37,956 nt of DNA from NCBI RefSeq assembly GCF_011044975.1, contig NZ_JAAKZV010000054.1:1-37956 (forward strand), in the 5' to 3' direction. The DNA is from Streptomyces coryli. Lineage in GTDB: Bacteria > Actinomycetota > Actinomycetes > Streptomycetales > Streptomycetaceae. Within the stretch, counting starts at the first letter, position 1. Each line of letters starts with the position of its first letter. The notes beneath the pieces were generated by a model, which had not been told where the DNA came from, did no database searches, and was given only the letters and a program-made list of their open reading frames with translations. A program made the translations under genes and the position numbers. Below, in pieces: positions 7,746 to 18,698 of the stretch.

Positions 7746-9302
7746 TCACCCCATCTCGATCCGGACCGCATGGTGCCCGTCCAACGCCGCCGGTATCCGG
7801 GCGGGGGCGGGCCTGCCGTCGAGCGTGCACGAGACGATGCGCTGCCCCGCGCCCTCGACCGTGAGGTCCAGCGTCGCGCCGCGGTAGGCCAGCCCGGACA
7901 GCGTGACCGGACCCCACCCCGGCGGCAGGCTCGGCGCGAAGGACAGCCCGCCGTGCCCGGCGCGCAGGCCGAAGAGCCCCTGGTGGATCAGGCGCAGATA
8001 GCCGGTCGCCGACCAGGTCTGATCCGGCTGCGAGTCCCACTGCCTGCCGACCTGCCGGCCGCCGTCTACCGCGCCGGTACGGGCGTGGTAGATCTCCCAG
8101 AAGTGGCCGTCCCCGTGCCACAGTTCCGCGATGTCCGTCACCGTCCGCGCGAAGAGGTCGGCACGGCCGCCGCGCGCGGCCGCGTGGCCCCACATGGCGG
8201 TCGTCATCGGCCACACGATCACGTTGTGCCGCCCCGGGTGCGCGTCGTCGAAGCGGTCGAAGTGCGGCCAGACGTTGACCACGCCGTACGGCTCCTGGTG
8301 GATGCCGTCGAGCAGCGTGCGCACCTGGCGCGGCGACGCGACGCCGCACAGCACCGCGAAGGCGAGCCCGTTCGTCTCCTGGTGCGGCTCCAGCCGGCCG
8401 GCCTTCGGGCCCGCGCCGTGGATGAACGAGCCGTAGGTCCCGGCCTCCGGCCGCCACAGGTGCCGGTTGACGGCCGTACGCAGCCGTCCCGCGGATGCCC
8501 GCCACCGCCTCGCCGCATCCCGCTCTCCCACCAGGGCCGCCATGTCGGCGCAGGCCAGATAGGCCGCGTGGTAGAGGCAGTTGGTGGACAGCGAGAGCAT
8601 TCTGTCGGTGTGCGGGTGGTCCAGCACGAAGGACGAGTCGTTGGCCGGGTCGTAGGGCGGGCTCGGGTAGCCGGCGATGCCGTCCTGCATGAAGGCCGGG
8701 CCCTCGAAGAGGCCGTACTCGGCGTTGAAGTGCTCGTCGCGGTTATGGCGCAGGGTGTTCGCGGTGGCCTCGTACGCGTCGGCGAGGAAGGGCCGGTCAC
8801 CGGTGAGCAGGTAGTGCTCGCGGGCGGCGATCGCCCAGATCACCTGGTCCCACCACTGGTTGTCCTGCTGCACGATCAGGGTGCCGTCGTCCTGCCGCCG
8901 GCAGACCGACCACAGCGTGTTCCGCGCGACGGCGGGTGACAGCAGGCTGGCGGCGTTCCAGGAGTTCACCGACGCGTCGCGGGTCCACGGCTGCTCGTAG
9001 CCGCCGCCGGCCCGGATGAAGGTGCCGGGCGGGTCGGTCAGGAGGCCGGTCTGGTTGTACTCGGCGGGGTCGTACGGGACGGTGTTGATCTCCAGCAGAT
9101 TCCGCAGGGCGGAGCGGTAGGCGCCGCCGAGCAGGGCGTCGCGCCCGCCGCCGAACTCGATGACGGGCGGGGCGCCGGAGGGAGCCGCGGCCGAGGCGGA
9201 GGCCGGCATCGCGCCCGCGCCCGCGGCGGTGAGACCTGCGACGGCGGAGCCGCGGAGCAGGGTGCGGCGGGAGAGGGGGCGGCGGTTCGCGGGCGAGGTC
9301 AT
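7746..9302 (-). CDS. Tat-exported six-hairpin glycosidase
   Basis: 518 aa. N-terminal Tat signal SRRTLLRGS followed by an Ala/Gly-rich core and an ASASAAA cleavage region, so it is exported folded. The body is an (alpha/alpha)6 barrel as in rhamnosidase-type and MGH1-like glycoside hydrolases: EQPWTRDASVNSW, NQWWDQVIWAIAAREH, EGPAFMQDG, ETNGLAFAVL, VWPMTTAMWGHAA, GRQWDSQPDQTWSATG, then a C-terminal beta-sandwich. The acidic residues of WTRD, WWD and QPDQ are candidate catalytic or binding residues. ATG 9302 is preceded by GGAGGA at 7-base spacing. Inference: it trims a glycan outside the cell; the ABC importer at 10136-13156 could take up the product. Confidence 0.85.
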   Translation of the reverse strand: MTSPANRRPLSRRTLLRGSAVAGLTAAGAGAMPASASAAAPSGAPPVIEFGGGRDALLGGAYRSALRNLLEINTVPYDPAEYNQTGLLTDPPGTFIRAGGGYEQPWTRDASVNSWNAASLLSPAVARNTLWSVCRRQDDGTLIVQQDNQWWDQVIWAIAAREHYLLTGDRPFLADAYEATANTLRHNRDEHFNAEYGLFEGPAFMQDGIAGYPSPPYDPANDSSFVLDHPHTDRMLSLSTNCLYHAAYLACADMAALVGERDAARRWRASAGRLRTAVNRHLWRPEAGTYGSFIHGAGPKAGRLEPHQETNGLAFAVLCGVASPRQVRTLLDGIHQEPYGVVNVWPHFDRFDDAHPGRHNVIVWPMTTAMWGHAAARGGRADLFARTVTDIAELWHGDGHFWEIYHARTGAVDGGRQVGRQWDSQPDQTWSATGYLRLIHQGLFGLRAGHGGLSFAPSLPPGWGPVTLSGLAYRGATLDLTVEGAGQRIVSCTLDGRPAPARIPAALDGHHAVRIEMG

Positions 9303-9411
9303 GGGCGGTCCTCCGCTCGACAACGATGTCAGCCATGCCCTTCCGGAGGCTTCCACGCCACCACACCGGTGTCAACGCGTCGCACGCGCCACGGAGTTCA
9401 GGACCTGCGCG

Positions 9412-9918
9412 CTACGTAAGCCCCGACGCCTCGAAGACCTTCCGCGCCCCGCCCCCGTCGATGTGATCCGCGAGCGCCTGCAGCTCCCGCGTACCGCCGC
9501 GCAGGAAGCCGCGCTCGCGGGAGCGCCGGACGCCCGAGTCGAGGTGGTGCCAGAGGAGCGGGGAGGCGGCGAGCTGGCGCGGATCCAGTTGCACGCGGCC
9601 GCCCATCAGGTCCTCCAGGACCAGCCGCGAGCCCATGCCGCCGCGGCAGCGGATGGTGATCAGCTGGTCGGTGCGCACGCTCTGCTCGCGCAGCAGCCCG
9701 CGGACCGTCAGCCGGCCGCCCTCGGCGGCGATCCTCGGCGGCCGCACCAGCACGTACACGACCATCGCCAGCACCGCCCACCCGGCGGCACGCGGCAGCG
9801 CGAGCGCGCCCGTGGCGAGGTCGCAGGCGATGAGGGCAGCGAGGAGCGCGGCCGCGGCGTAGCCGCCGGTGCGCAGCTCACGGCAGCGGTGGGGGTCCGG
9901 TGCGCCGTGGTCGTTCAT
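9412..9918 (-). CDS. PH-like domain membrane protein
   Basis: 168 aa. Two hydrophobic segments at about 18-40 and 44-58, then a soluble region with the beta pattern of a PH-like domain (IAAEGGRLTVRGLLREQSVRTDQLITI, RLVLEDLMGGRVQLD). Layout resembles the protein at 4118-4744 but lacks its C-terminal membrane segment. No function is known for such proteins. It lies 109 bases upstream of the glycosidase gene on the same strand and divergent from the ABC operon; cotranscription with the glycosidase is possible but not shown. Confidence 0.75.
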   Translation of the reverse strand: MNDHGAPDPHRCRELRTGGYAAAALLAALIACDLATGALALPRAAGWAVLAMVVYVLVRPPRIAAEGGRLTVRGLLREQSVRTDQLITIRCRGGMGSRLVLEDLMGGRVQLDPRQLAASPLLWHHLDSGVRRSRERGFLRGGTRELQALADHIDGGGARKVFEASGLT

Positions 9919-10135
9919 GGCGGGAGGCTAGGCGGACTGATCGCCGTTCGTCACCACTCTGCCAGCGGTTTTTGCCCGGTCGTGACTTCTCTGTGAACAA
10001 GGGCACAAGCGACGATCACTCCTGGAAGCCGACACACCGCCGCAATCCCTCTGTCGTAATCCCCCCTCAGGGTTGATCGTTGAGTGGTACGCCGATGACC
10101 CTCCACCGACCCAACGGCATCCGGGAGTACGGGAC

Positions 10136-11401
10136 ATGACGATCAGCCGCAGAACTCTGCTCGGGACCACATCGGGCCTCGCCCTCACCGGCGCGCTGGC
10201 CGCCTGCGGCTCGAACACCGGCCGCGGCGGCGGGGGCGGGGGTGGCGGCCCGGAGCTCGAGCACTGGTACCACCAGTACGGCGAGCAGGGCGTCGAGCAG
10301 GCGGTGAAGAAGTACGCCGACGCGTACGACAAAGCGGACGTATCCATCCAGTGGCGCCCCGGCGACTACATGCAGCAGCTCTCCGCCGCCCTCCTCACCA
10401 AGGACGGCCCGGACGTCTTCGAGACCGAGGGCCCGGAGCTCGACCAGATCCGCGGCAAGCGGGTCGCCGACCTCACCGACCTGATCAAGGACGTCAAGGA
10501 CGACTACAACCCGGCCGTCCTCGCCACCAAGACGTACGAGGGCAAGGTCTACGGCATCCCGCAGGTCGTGGACATGCAGCTGCTCTACTACCGGAAGAGC
10601 CTCCTCGACGACGCCGGCGTCGAGCCGCCGCGGACCCTCGACGCGCTGGTGGACGCCGCGAAGAAGCTCACCACGAAGAAGACCAAGGGCCTCTTCCTCG
10701 GCAACGACGGCGGCGCGGCGGTGCTCGGCGCCACCCCGCTGCAGGCGGCGGGCCTGAGCTTCGTATCGGATGACGGCACGGTCGGCTTCGACGACCCGGC
10801 GGCGGCGAAGGCGCTCGGCAAGCTGCGGGCGTTGTACGCGGACAAGTCGCTGCTGCTCGGGGCGCCGTCGGACTGGTCGGACCCGGCGGCCTTCACGCAG
10901 GGTCTGACGGCGATGCAGTGGAGCGGTCTGTGGGCGCTGCCCGCCGTGAAGAAGGCGCTGGGCGACGACTTCGGGGTGCTGCCGTTCCCGAAGGACGGCG
11001 CGGCCGGCAAGCCGACGGTCCCGGTGGGCGCCTTCGCCGCCGCGGTGAACGCGAAGGGCAAGCACGTAGCGGCGGGCAAGGCGTATCTGAAGTGGCTGTG
11101 GGTGGAAAAGGAGGACTACCAGGAGGACTTCGCGCTCTCCTACGGCTTCCACATCCCGGCCCGCATCTCGCTGGCCAAGAAGGCGAAGAAGCTGCAGGAG
11201 GGCGCGGCGGCCGAGGCCGTGAAGCTGGCGACGGAGAACGGCTTCTCGAACCCGCTGATCTGGACGACGGCCGCCAACAACGCGTACAACGACGCCCTCA
11301 GCCGCATCATCAAGGACGGCAAGGATCCGGATGCCGAGCTGCGGAAGGTGGTCCGCAAGGCGCAGTCCGAGCTGGCGCGGGTGCAGGGAAAGCCCTCCTG
11401 A
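10136..11401 (+). CDS. Sugar ABC transporter substrate-binding lipoprotein
   Basis: 421 aa. Binding protein of a CUT1-type sugar importer. The leader combines a twin-arginine motif (SRRTLLG) with a lipobox ending LAAC at C24, followed by a Gly-rich linker, so it is likely a Tat-exported lipoprotein. Family blocks include KKYADAYDKADVSIQWRPGDYM, LLTKDGPDVFETEGP, VYGIPQVVDMQLLYYRKSL and the Trp-rich sugar-site segment MQWSGLWALPAVK. ATG 10136 is used because the signal starts there. It heads an operon with two permeases. The 217-base gap upstream holds the promoter, but I could not settle on its boxes. Confidence 0.93.
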   Translation: MTISRRTLLGTTSGLALTGALAACGSNTGRGGGGGGGGPELEHWYHQYGEQGVEQAVKKYADAYDKADVSIQWRPGDYMQQLSAALLTKDGPDVFETEGPELDQIRGKRVADLTDLIKDVKDDYNPAVLATKTYEGKVYGIPQVVDMQLLYYRKSLLDDAGVEPPRTLDALVDAAKKLTTKKTKGLFLGNDGGAAVLGATPLQAAGLSFVSDDGTVGFDDPAAAKALGKLRALYADKSLLLGAPSDWSDPAAFTQGLTAMQWSGLWALPAVKKALGDDFGVLPFPKDGAAGKPTVPVGAFAAAVNAKGKHVAAGKAYLKWLWVEKEDYQEDFALSYGFHIPARISLAKKAKKLQEGAAAEAVKLATENGFSNPLIWTTAANNAYNDALSRIIKDGKDPDAELRKVVRKAQSELARVQGKPS

Positions 11402-11402
11402 C

Positions 11403-12320
11403 GTGCTGCTCCGGAAGCTGCTCGGCCCGCAGAACCGCAACCTCTGGTTCTGGGTCTTCGTGGGCCCCTTCGCGATCGGCCTGGCGCTCTTCACGTACGT
11501 GCCGCTGGCCTGGAGCCTCTATCTGAGCTTCTTCGACGCGCACAACACGGTGACGCCGGAGGACTTCGTCGGCCTGGCCAACTACCGGACGATGCTGACG
11601 GATTCCGCCTTCCAGGACAGCCTGCTGACCTTCGTCGTCTTCACGGCCGTCATCGTGCCGGCGACCTTCGCGCTGTCGCTGGCGCTGGCGCTGATGGTGA
11701 ACCGGCTGCGCTGGATGCAGGCCTTCTTCAGGTCGGTGTTCTTCCTGCCGGTGGCGTGTTCGTACGTGGTCGCGGCCCTGGTGTGGAAGCTGTCGATCTT
11801 CAACGGGGTCCGCTTCGGGCTGGCGAACACGGTGCTGGGGTGGTTCGGTTCGGACCAGATCGCCTGGCTGTCCACGACGGACCCGCCCTGGTACTGGCTG
11901 GTGATCGTCACCGTCCGCCTCTGGCTCCAGGCCGGCTTCTACATGATCCTCTTCCTGGCGGGCCTGCAGCGGATCCCGAAGACGCTGTACGAGGCGGCGG
12001 CGGTGGACGGCGCGCGGGAGGGCTGGCAGGTCTTCCGGCACATCACCTTCCCGCAACTGCGCGCGACATCGGTGGCGGTGGTGCTGCTGCTGGTCATCAA
12101 CTCCTTCCAGGCCTTCGACGAGTTCTACAACCTGCTGTCCTCGGCCAAGGGCTACCCGCCGTACGCCCGCCCGCCCCTGGTCCACCTCTACATCCTCGCC
12201 CTGGGCAAGGAACAGAACCTCGGCCTCGGCTCGGCGGGCGCGGTGATCCTGGCACTGATCATCGGCGTGGCGACGGTGGCGCAGGCGCGCTTCTTCGGCC
12301 TGGGCAGGAGGGAGGACTGA
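11403..12320 (+). CDS. Sugar ABC transporter permease (MalF type)
   Basis: 305 aa from GTG 11403, one base after the stop of the binding protein. About six membrane segments. The cytoplasmic EAA loop that docks the ATPase is present: EAAAVDGAREGWQVFRHITF. Typical start of a MalF-like permease: LWFWVFVGPFAIGLALFTYVPL. It forms the membrane channel with the next gene product. No ATPase is encoded nearby; in Streptomyces the shared ATPase MsiK usually energises such importers. Confidence 0.93.
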   Translation: MLLRKLLGPQNRNLWFWVFVGPFAIGLALFTYVPLAWSLYLSFFDAHNTVTPEDFVGLANYRTMLTDSAFQDSLLTFVVFTAVIVPATFALSLALALMVNRLRWMQAFFRSVFFLPVACSYVVAALVWKLSIFNGVRFGLANTVLGWFGSDQIAWLSTTDPPWYWLVIVTVRLWLQAGFYMILFLAGLQRIPKTLYEAAAVDGAREGWQVFRHITFPQLRATSVAVVLLLVINSFQAFDEFYNLLSSAKGYPPYARPPLVHLYILALGKEQNLGLGSAGAVILALIIGVATVAQARFFGLGRRED

Positions 12321-13156
12321 TGCACGACGCTCTGGTACGGGCGGGGCGGGCGCTGCGCGTGGCGCTGCTGATCGCGCTGGCCGCGCTCTTCCTGATCCCC
12401 TTCTACCTGCTGCTGCGCAACGGCCTGGCGAGGGAGGAGGACATCACCGCGCCCGACTGGACGCTCTTCCCGACCGACCTGCAGTGGGGCAATGTAAGCG
12501 AACTCTTCGCCGACACGAGCGTCCCGATGGCCCGCGCCCTGCTCAACTCCTCGCTGATCGCGGTGGCGACGACGCTCGGCACGCTGCTCCTGGCGTCGCT
12601 GGCCGGCTACGGCCTGGCGCGCATCCCGTACCGCTACGCGAACGCGGTCTTCTACGCGATCCTCGGCACGATGATGGTCCCGGCGGCGGTGACGTTCGTC
12701 CCGACGTTCGTCCTGGTCTCGACGCTGGGCTGGATCTCAACCCTCCGCGGCCTGATCATCCCCACCCTCTTCTCCGCCTTCGCCTGCTTCATCTTCCGCC
12801 AGTACTTCCTGGGCTTCCCGAAGGAGCTGGAGGACGCGGCAAGGGTCGACGGCCTCGGCTACTGGCGTACGTACTGGCGCATCGTGGTGCCGAACTCCCG
12901 CCCGGTCTTCGCGGCGGTGGGCACGATCATCTTCATCGGCGCCTGGAACGCCTTCCTCTGGCCCCTGGTCATCGGCCAGGACCGGGACGCCTGGACAGTC
13001 CAGGTCGCACTATCAACCTTCACCACAGCCCAAACCATCAACCTCCACCAGCTCTTCATCGCCGCAGTGGTCTCGATCCTCCCGCTGCTGGTCGTCTTCC
13101 TCCTCCTGCAGCGCTACATCGTGGCGGGGGTGGAACGCTCAGGCATCGACGAGTAA
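12320..13156 (+). CDS. Sugar ABC transporter permease (MalG type)
   Basis: 278 aa; its ATG shares one base with the preceding stop (TGATG) and GGAGGGAGG lies just before it. Six predicted membrane segments; MalG-type features are the N-terminal LIPFYLLLRNGL segment, the LLNSSLIAVATT helix and the EAA loop EDAARVDGLGYWRTYWRIVV followed by a P and the W-N-A-F-L-W-P helix. Second half of the channel encoded with 11403-12320. Last gene of the operon. Confidence 0.93.
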   Translation: MHDALVRAGRALRVALLIALAALFLIPFYLLLRNGLAREEDITAPDWTLFPTDLQWGNVSELFADTSVPMARALLNSSLIAVATTLGTLLLASLAGYGLARIPYRYANAVFYAILGTMMVPAAVTFVPTFVLVSTLGWISTLRGLIIPTLFSAFACFIFRQYFLGFPKELEDAARVDGLGYWRTYWRIVVPNSRPVFAAVGTIIFIGAWNAFLWPLVIGQDRDAWTVQVALSTFTTAQTINLHQLFIAAVVSILPLLVVFLLLQRYIVAGVERSGIDE

Positions 13157-13216
13157 GCATCACCCGATCCGGTGATTGATCATCTAGAGAAACGGTCATG
13201 CTCTCGAACCCCGCCA

Positions 13217-13222
13217 TAGCGT
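13217..13222 (+). promoter_or_regulatory. Candidate -10 box of a leaderless promoter
   Basis: TAGCGT ends 7 bases before the ATG at 13230, with no ribosome binding site in between. The -35 position holds no clear match. Confidence 0.35.
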
Positions 13223-13229
13223 CCGCCAC

Positions 13230-14099
13230 ATGGTCAGCTCAAACCACGAGGCGATGCACCGGATCTTCCAGGAGGATCCCGGGGTGTTCGCCCGCACGTT
13301 CCGGGCGTTGGGGATGCCTCTGGCAGACCCGGTGGCCGTGTCCGTCTTCACGCCGGATCTGACAGAGATCAGGCCGATGGAGCGGCGGCTCGACACACTG
13401 CTGCACTTCGAGACCTCGGACGGCGAAGGCTTCCTGCTCGCCGTCGAGGCGCAGGGCAAAAGGGATGCGGACAAGGCGGCGAGTTGGGCGTACTACCTGG
13501 CGTTTCTGAACGCCAAGTACGAGCTTCCCACCGTCCTGCTGGTCGTGAGCCAAGACGCGCACACCGCCCGCTGGGCAGCGGGGCCGTTCCACTTCGGCAT
13601 CCATGAGTGGACCAGCATGATCGTCCGCCCGTTCGTCCTGGGCCCGCACAACGTACCGGTCATCACGGACGTGGCTCTGGCGGCCGAGGACATCCCTCTC
13701 GCCACGCTTTCGGCGATTACTCATAGTAAGGACGAGAACGCCGGTGCCATACTGAGGGTGCTGTTCTCCGCCCTGAAGAAGATCGACAAGACGACGGCGC
13801 ACATCTTCGCCGAACTCACGGAACTCGGCCTGGGGTCTACCCCGGCACTAGACCTCTGGAGGGACCTGATGGCGGCAGACCTTTCCTTCTTCCGCTCCGA
13901 GACGTCCATGCGGCTGCGGGCCCAAAGCCGGGCTGAGGACATCGTGCGCCTCTTGGAGCTCCGCGGCATCGAAGTCTCGGACGACGCACGCGAGCGGATC
14001 TTGAGCTGCAGCGACCTCGACATCCTCACCGGCTGGTTCGACCGCGCCGCCACCGCCTCCTCCGCCGACGACGTCTTCTCGGAAGACCGGCAGGACTGA
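13230..14099 (+). CDS. Rpn-like PD-(D/E)XK nuclease-fold protein
   Basis: 289 aa. The N-terminal half fits the Rpn/transposase_31 type of PD-(D/E)XK fold: RRLDTLLHFE with D55, then LLAVEAQGKRD with E73-x-Q75 as the second part of the active site, followed by the ASWAYYLAFLNAKYELPTVLLVV helix-strand seen in such proteins. The C-terminal half (helical, RAEDIVRLLELRGIEVSDDARERIL) is also typical of the many Streptomyces copies. Nuclease activity is inferred from family only; Rpn proteins promote recombination in E. coli. The gene stands alone, with no transposon ends or partner genes beside it. Confidence 0.75.
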   Translation: MVSSNHEAMHRIFQEDPGVFARTFRALGMPLADPVAVSVFTPDLTEIRPMERRLDTLLHFETSDGEGFLLAVEAQGKRDADKAASWAYYLAFLNAKYELPTVLLVVSQDAHTARWAAGPFHFGIHEWTSMIVRPFVLGPHNVPVITDVALAAEDIPLATLSAITHSKDENAGAILRVLFSALKKIDKTTAHIFAELTELGLGSTPALDLWRDLMAADLSFFRSETSMRLRAQSRAEDIVRLLELRGIEVSDDARERILSCSDLDILTGWFDRAATASSADDVFSEDRQD

Positions 14100-14113
14100 C
14101 GCCCACGAAAAGC

Positions 14114-14145
14114 GGGGCGGGCGCCTCCGCACAGGCGCCCGCCCC
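14114..14145. terminator. Strong bidirectional hairpin between convergent genes
   Basis: A perfect 13-bp stem: GGGGCGGGCGCCT at 14114-14126 and its complement at 14133-14145, with a 6-base loop CCGCAC. It lies 15 bases after the Rpn-like gene and 52 bases before the ppdK stop. There is no T tract, as is usual for actinobacterial terminators. It can act on both strands. Confidence 0.85.
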
Positions 14146-14196
14146 GGGGTCCGGAGCGCGAGGGTCAGGGGTGCTCCGGGGGATGAGGGGTCTCGG

Positions 14197-16908
<2,712 letters not shown>

Positions 16909-17178
16909 GGGACACCTCACGGGTCTTGCCTGCGCTTCTGCCCTGACGGCGAGGAACATACCCAGATCGAAGGTGACCGGGTACCCGCCACATTCCGATC
17001 ATGGCGGCTTTCGGCCCCTGCACCTGCGATCCAATGGGCCCGGAGGCCGACGACCTATGCGTTCACTTCTCGAAGACTGTCCTTACAGGGGATCCGGGTT
17101 TGTCGGTCCACGGCAACTCAGACCGGCCGGACGTGTCACGCAGCGCAGCATGGGCTTCAGCTGATGAAGACACATGCA

Positions 17179-17193
17179 TGGCACTGAGTGCCA
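17179..17193. promoter_or_regulatory. 15-base palindrome, operator-like
   Basis: TGGCACT-G-AGTGCCA, a perfect 7-bp inverted repeat around one base. Arm length and 1-base centre are typical of a dimeric repressor site (for example TetR-type). No regulator gene adjoins it; the nearest start codon on the minus strand is ppdK, about 270 bases away. Confidence 0.4.
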
Positions 17194-17223
17194 CGCCTTG
17201 GAGAGGTGTGCGCAGTCAGTACC

Positions 17224-17237
17224 TGCTCATCTGAGCA
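17224..17237. promoter_or_regulatory. 14-base palindrome
   Basis: TGCTCA-TC-TGAGCA, a perfect 6-bp inverted repeat around two bases, 31 bases to the right of the TGGCACT palindrome. It overlaps a minus-strand TATGCT (17239-17234) that could be a -10 box, although no good -35 is present. Confidence 0.3.
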
Positions 17238-17336
17238 TACCCTCAATCAAACGTGGCGAGTATCACGCGGCGTGTCTCACTTCGCGGACCCGGACGGCCG
17301 CCATGCAGGCGCGGTACCGCGGGGTTCAAGCGCAGT

Positions 17337-18533
17337 TCACCGGGCGGCCAGCCGCCGATCGGCCGCTTCGGGCGCGTAGAGCTCCTCCACGACCATCTGC
17401 GCGGCCCCCAGCAACCCCGCTCGGGCACCCAGTGCCGCGGTGACCACGCTCAGATGAGCTGTGATCCGGGGCATCGCCCGGCGGTAGAGCTCCTCGCGCA
17501 CGCCGGCCAGATACGCCATGCCGACCAGATCGCCGGAGAGCATCAGCACGCCGGGGTTGAGCAGCGTGACGACCGTGCCCAGCACCTCGCCGAGCCGCCG
17601 CCCGGCCTCCTGCGCCAGCCGTACGGCCTCCGGCTCCCCGGCGGCGAGGAGCGCGCGCACATCCGAGCCGGACGCGGCCGGGACGCCGACGGCGGTCAGG
17701 TCGCGGGCCACGGCGCCGCCGCTCGCCACCGCGGCGAGGCAGCCGCGGGAGCCGCAGCGGCAGAGCGCGGCGGGGTCCGGCTCGGTGGAGTGCAGCCGCA
17801 CGTGGCCGATGTCGCCGGCGCCGCCGTCGATGCCGCGGTAGATCCGGCCGTCGACGACCATCCCGGCGCCGATCCCGGTCGCGGCCTTGACCAGCAGGAA
17901 GGCCGAGCAGTCCGGATAGCCGGCGCGCTGCTCCGCGTACGCCATCAGGTTGGCGTCGTTGTCGACGAACACGGGGAGCCGCACGGTGCCATCGGGAAGC
18001 CGCGCCGCCAGCGCGCGCCGCATCCCGTCGGGCACGTCGACGCCGTCCCACCCCGGCATGATCGGCGGCTGCACCACCCGCCCCGTCGCGACATCCACCG
18101 GACCCGGCACGCACAGCCCCACCCCGCACACCGCGCGATACGCCACCCCCGCCTCCGCCAGCAGCTCCGCGAACCACTCCCCCAGCCGGTCCAGCACCTT
18201 CTCAGGACCGTCCGCCACCACCAGCGGTCCGGTGTGCTCGGCGAGCACCCGCCCGGCCAGGTCCGTCACCGCCGCGTGGGCATGCCGGGTCCCGAGGTCG
18301 GCGACGAGCACCGCCGCATGCCCGGGGTCGAACTCCAGCCGCGCCGACGGCCGGCCACCGGCGGGCCCGCCGCCTGGCACCCCGCCGCCCTCGCGGATCC
18401 AGCCGGCCCCGAAGAGCGCCTCGAGCCGCTGCCCGACGGTCGACCGCGAAAGACCGGTGAGCAGCTGCAGCTCACCGCGGGTGGTCGCGCGGCCGGCCCG
18501 TATCAACGCCAGGATGCGACCTGCACTCGTCAT
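17337..18533 (-). CDS. ROK-family transcriptional regulator (module A)
   Basis: 398 aa. N-terminal winged HTH (about 1-65; RGELQLLTGLSRSTVGQRLEAL) as in XylR/NagC-type ROK repressors, then the ROK sugar-kinase-like domain with VADLGTRHAHAAVTDLAG, PGWDGVDVP, DNDANLMAYAEQ, GTGIGAGM-type phosphate loop (ATGIGAGMVVDGRIYRG) and the zinc motif C258-R-C260-G-x3-G-C265. The DNDAN Asp is kept. ATG 18533 has GAGGG 8 bases upstream. Divergent from the glycosidase pair at 18708, which it probably represses, its ligand being a sugar. It is clearly a paralogue of the ROK gene at 22849-24069. Confidence 0.93.
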   Translation of the reverse strand: MTSAGRILALIRAGRATTRGELQLLTGLSRSTVGQRLEALFGAGWIREGGGVPGGGPAGGRPSARLEFDPGHAAVLVADLGTRHAHAAVTDLAGRVLAEHTGPLVVADGPEKVLDRLGEWFAELLAEAGVAYRAVCGVGLCVPGPVDVATGRVVQPPIMPGWDGVDVPDGMRRALAARLPDGTVRLPVFVDNDANLMAYAEQRAGYPDCSAFLLVKAATGIGAGMVVDGRIYRGIDGGAGDIGHVRLHSTEPDPAALCRCGSRGCLAAVASGGAVARDLTAVGVPAASGSDVRALLAAGEPEAVRLAQEAGRRLGEVLGTVVTLLNPGVLMLSGDLVGMAYLAGVREELYRRAMPRITAHLSVVTAALGARAGLLGAAQMVVEELYAPEAADRRLAAR

Positions 18534-18577
18534 GTCTCGGCCCTCGCGTTCCTCGGCATGCTCCCTGCCCACGGGGT

Positions 18578-18596
18578 CTGGGGGCGGAGCCCCCAG
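18578..18596. repeat. GC hairpin of the common Streptomyces intergenic type
   Basis: CTGGGGGC-GGA-GCCCCCAG: perfect 8-bp stem with a 3-base loop, embedded in GGGGTCTGGGGGCGGAGC. From memory this sequence type recurs between genes in many Streptomyces genomes. Here it would lie in the leader of the ROK message, where it is not a normal end-of-gene terminator. Confidence 0.6.
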
Positions 18597-18660
18597 GTTC
18601 CTTCACCGCCGCACCGCAGCGGAGCTGCTTTCGCCCCGTCAGTTCGACTGCCAGAGAGTG

Positions 18661-18673
18661 TAGTTCTGCTTGT
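18661..18673 (+). promoter_or_regulatory. Candidate ROK operator, copy 1 (module A)
   Basis: TAGTTCTGCTTGT. It is one of two 13-base direct repeats differing at one position, with starts 32 bases apart. It runs into the -35 box of the rightward promoter, and the flanking bases form the inverted repeat TCTGCT-N5-AGCAGA (18665-18681). The resemblance to XylR-type sites (TTAGTTTGTT) supports a ROK protein as the binder. Confidence 0.6.
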
Positions 18674-18698
18674 CCAGCAGACTACTCGGCGCTAGTTT
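18670..18698 (+). promoter_or_regulatory. Promoter of the module A glycosidase operon
   Basis: -35 TTGTCC at 18670-18675, 17-base spacer, -10 TAGTTT at 18693-18698. Transcription would begin about 18705-18708, at the ATG itself, so the message is probably leaderless; no ribosome binding site exists upstream of 18708. Both boxes are overlapped by the TAGTTYTGCTTGT repeats. Confidence 0.55.

Larger units (their letters stand above)
16909..17336. other. 428-base stretch without a convincing gene; contains two palindromes
   Basis: Between the start of ppdK and the end of the ROK gene. Short open frames here (for example 17001-17234 on the plus strand) have no ribosome binding site, no recognisable family and mixed codon use. 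It is less GC-rich than its surroundings around 17200-17280. It contains two inverted repeats described separately and presumably the ppdK promoter near its left end (TATGTT on the minus strand at 16960-16955). Confidence 0.6.

Noticed and set aside
9347-9375. Minus-strand TTGACA (9375-9370) overlapping ACACCGGTGT as promoter of the six-hairpin glycosidase
   Set aside because: The -35 match is perfect and the palindrome is suggestive, but no acceptable -10 lies 16-18 bases downstream (AAGCCT at best).
13159-13176. Small hairpin ATCACC-N6-GGTGAT after the first ABC operon
   Set aside because: Only a 6-bp stem with no T tract; too weak to call a terminator although the position would suit one.
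17001-17234. A 77-codon open frame in the gene-free stretch
   Set aside because: No ribosome binding site, no recognisable family, codon use unlike the neighbours, and it runs across the TGGCACT palindrome.
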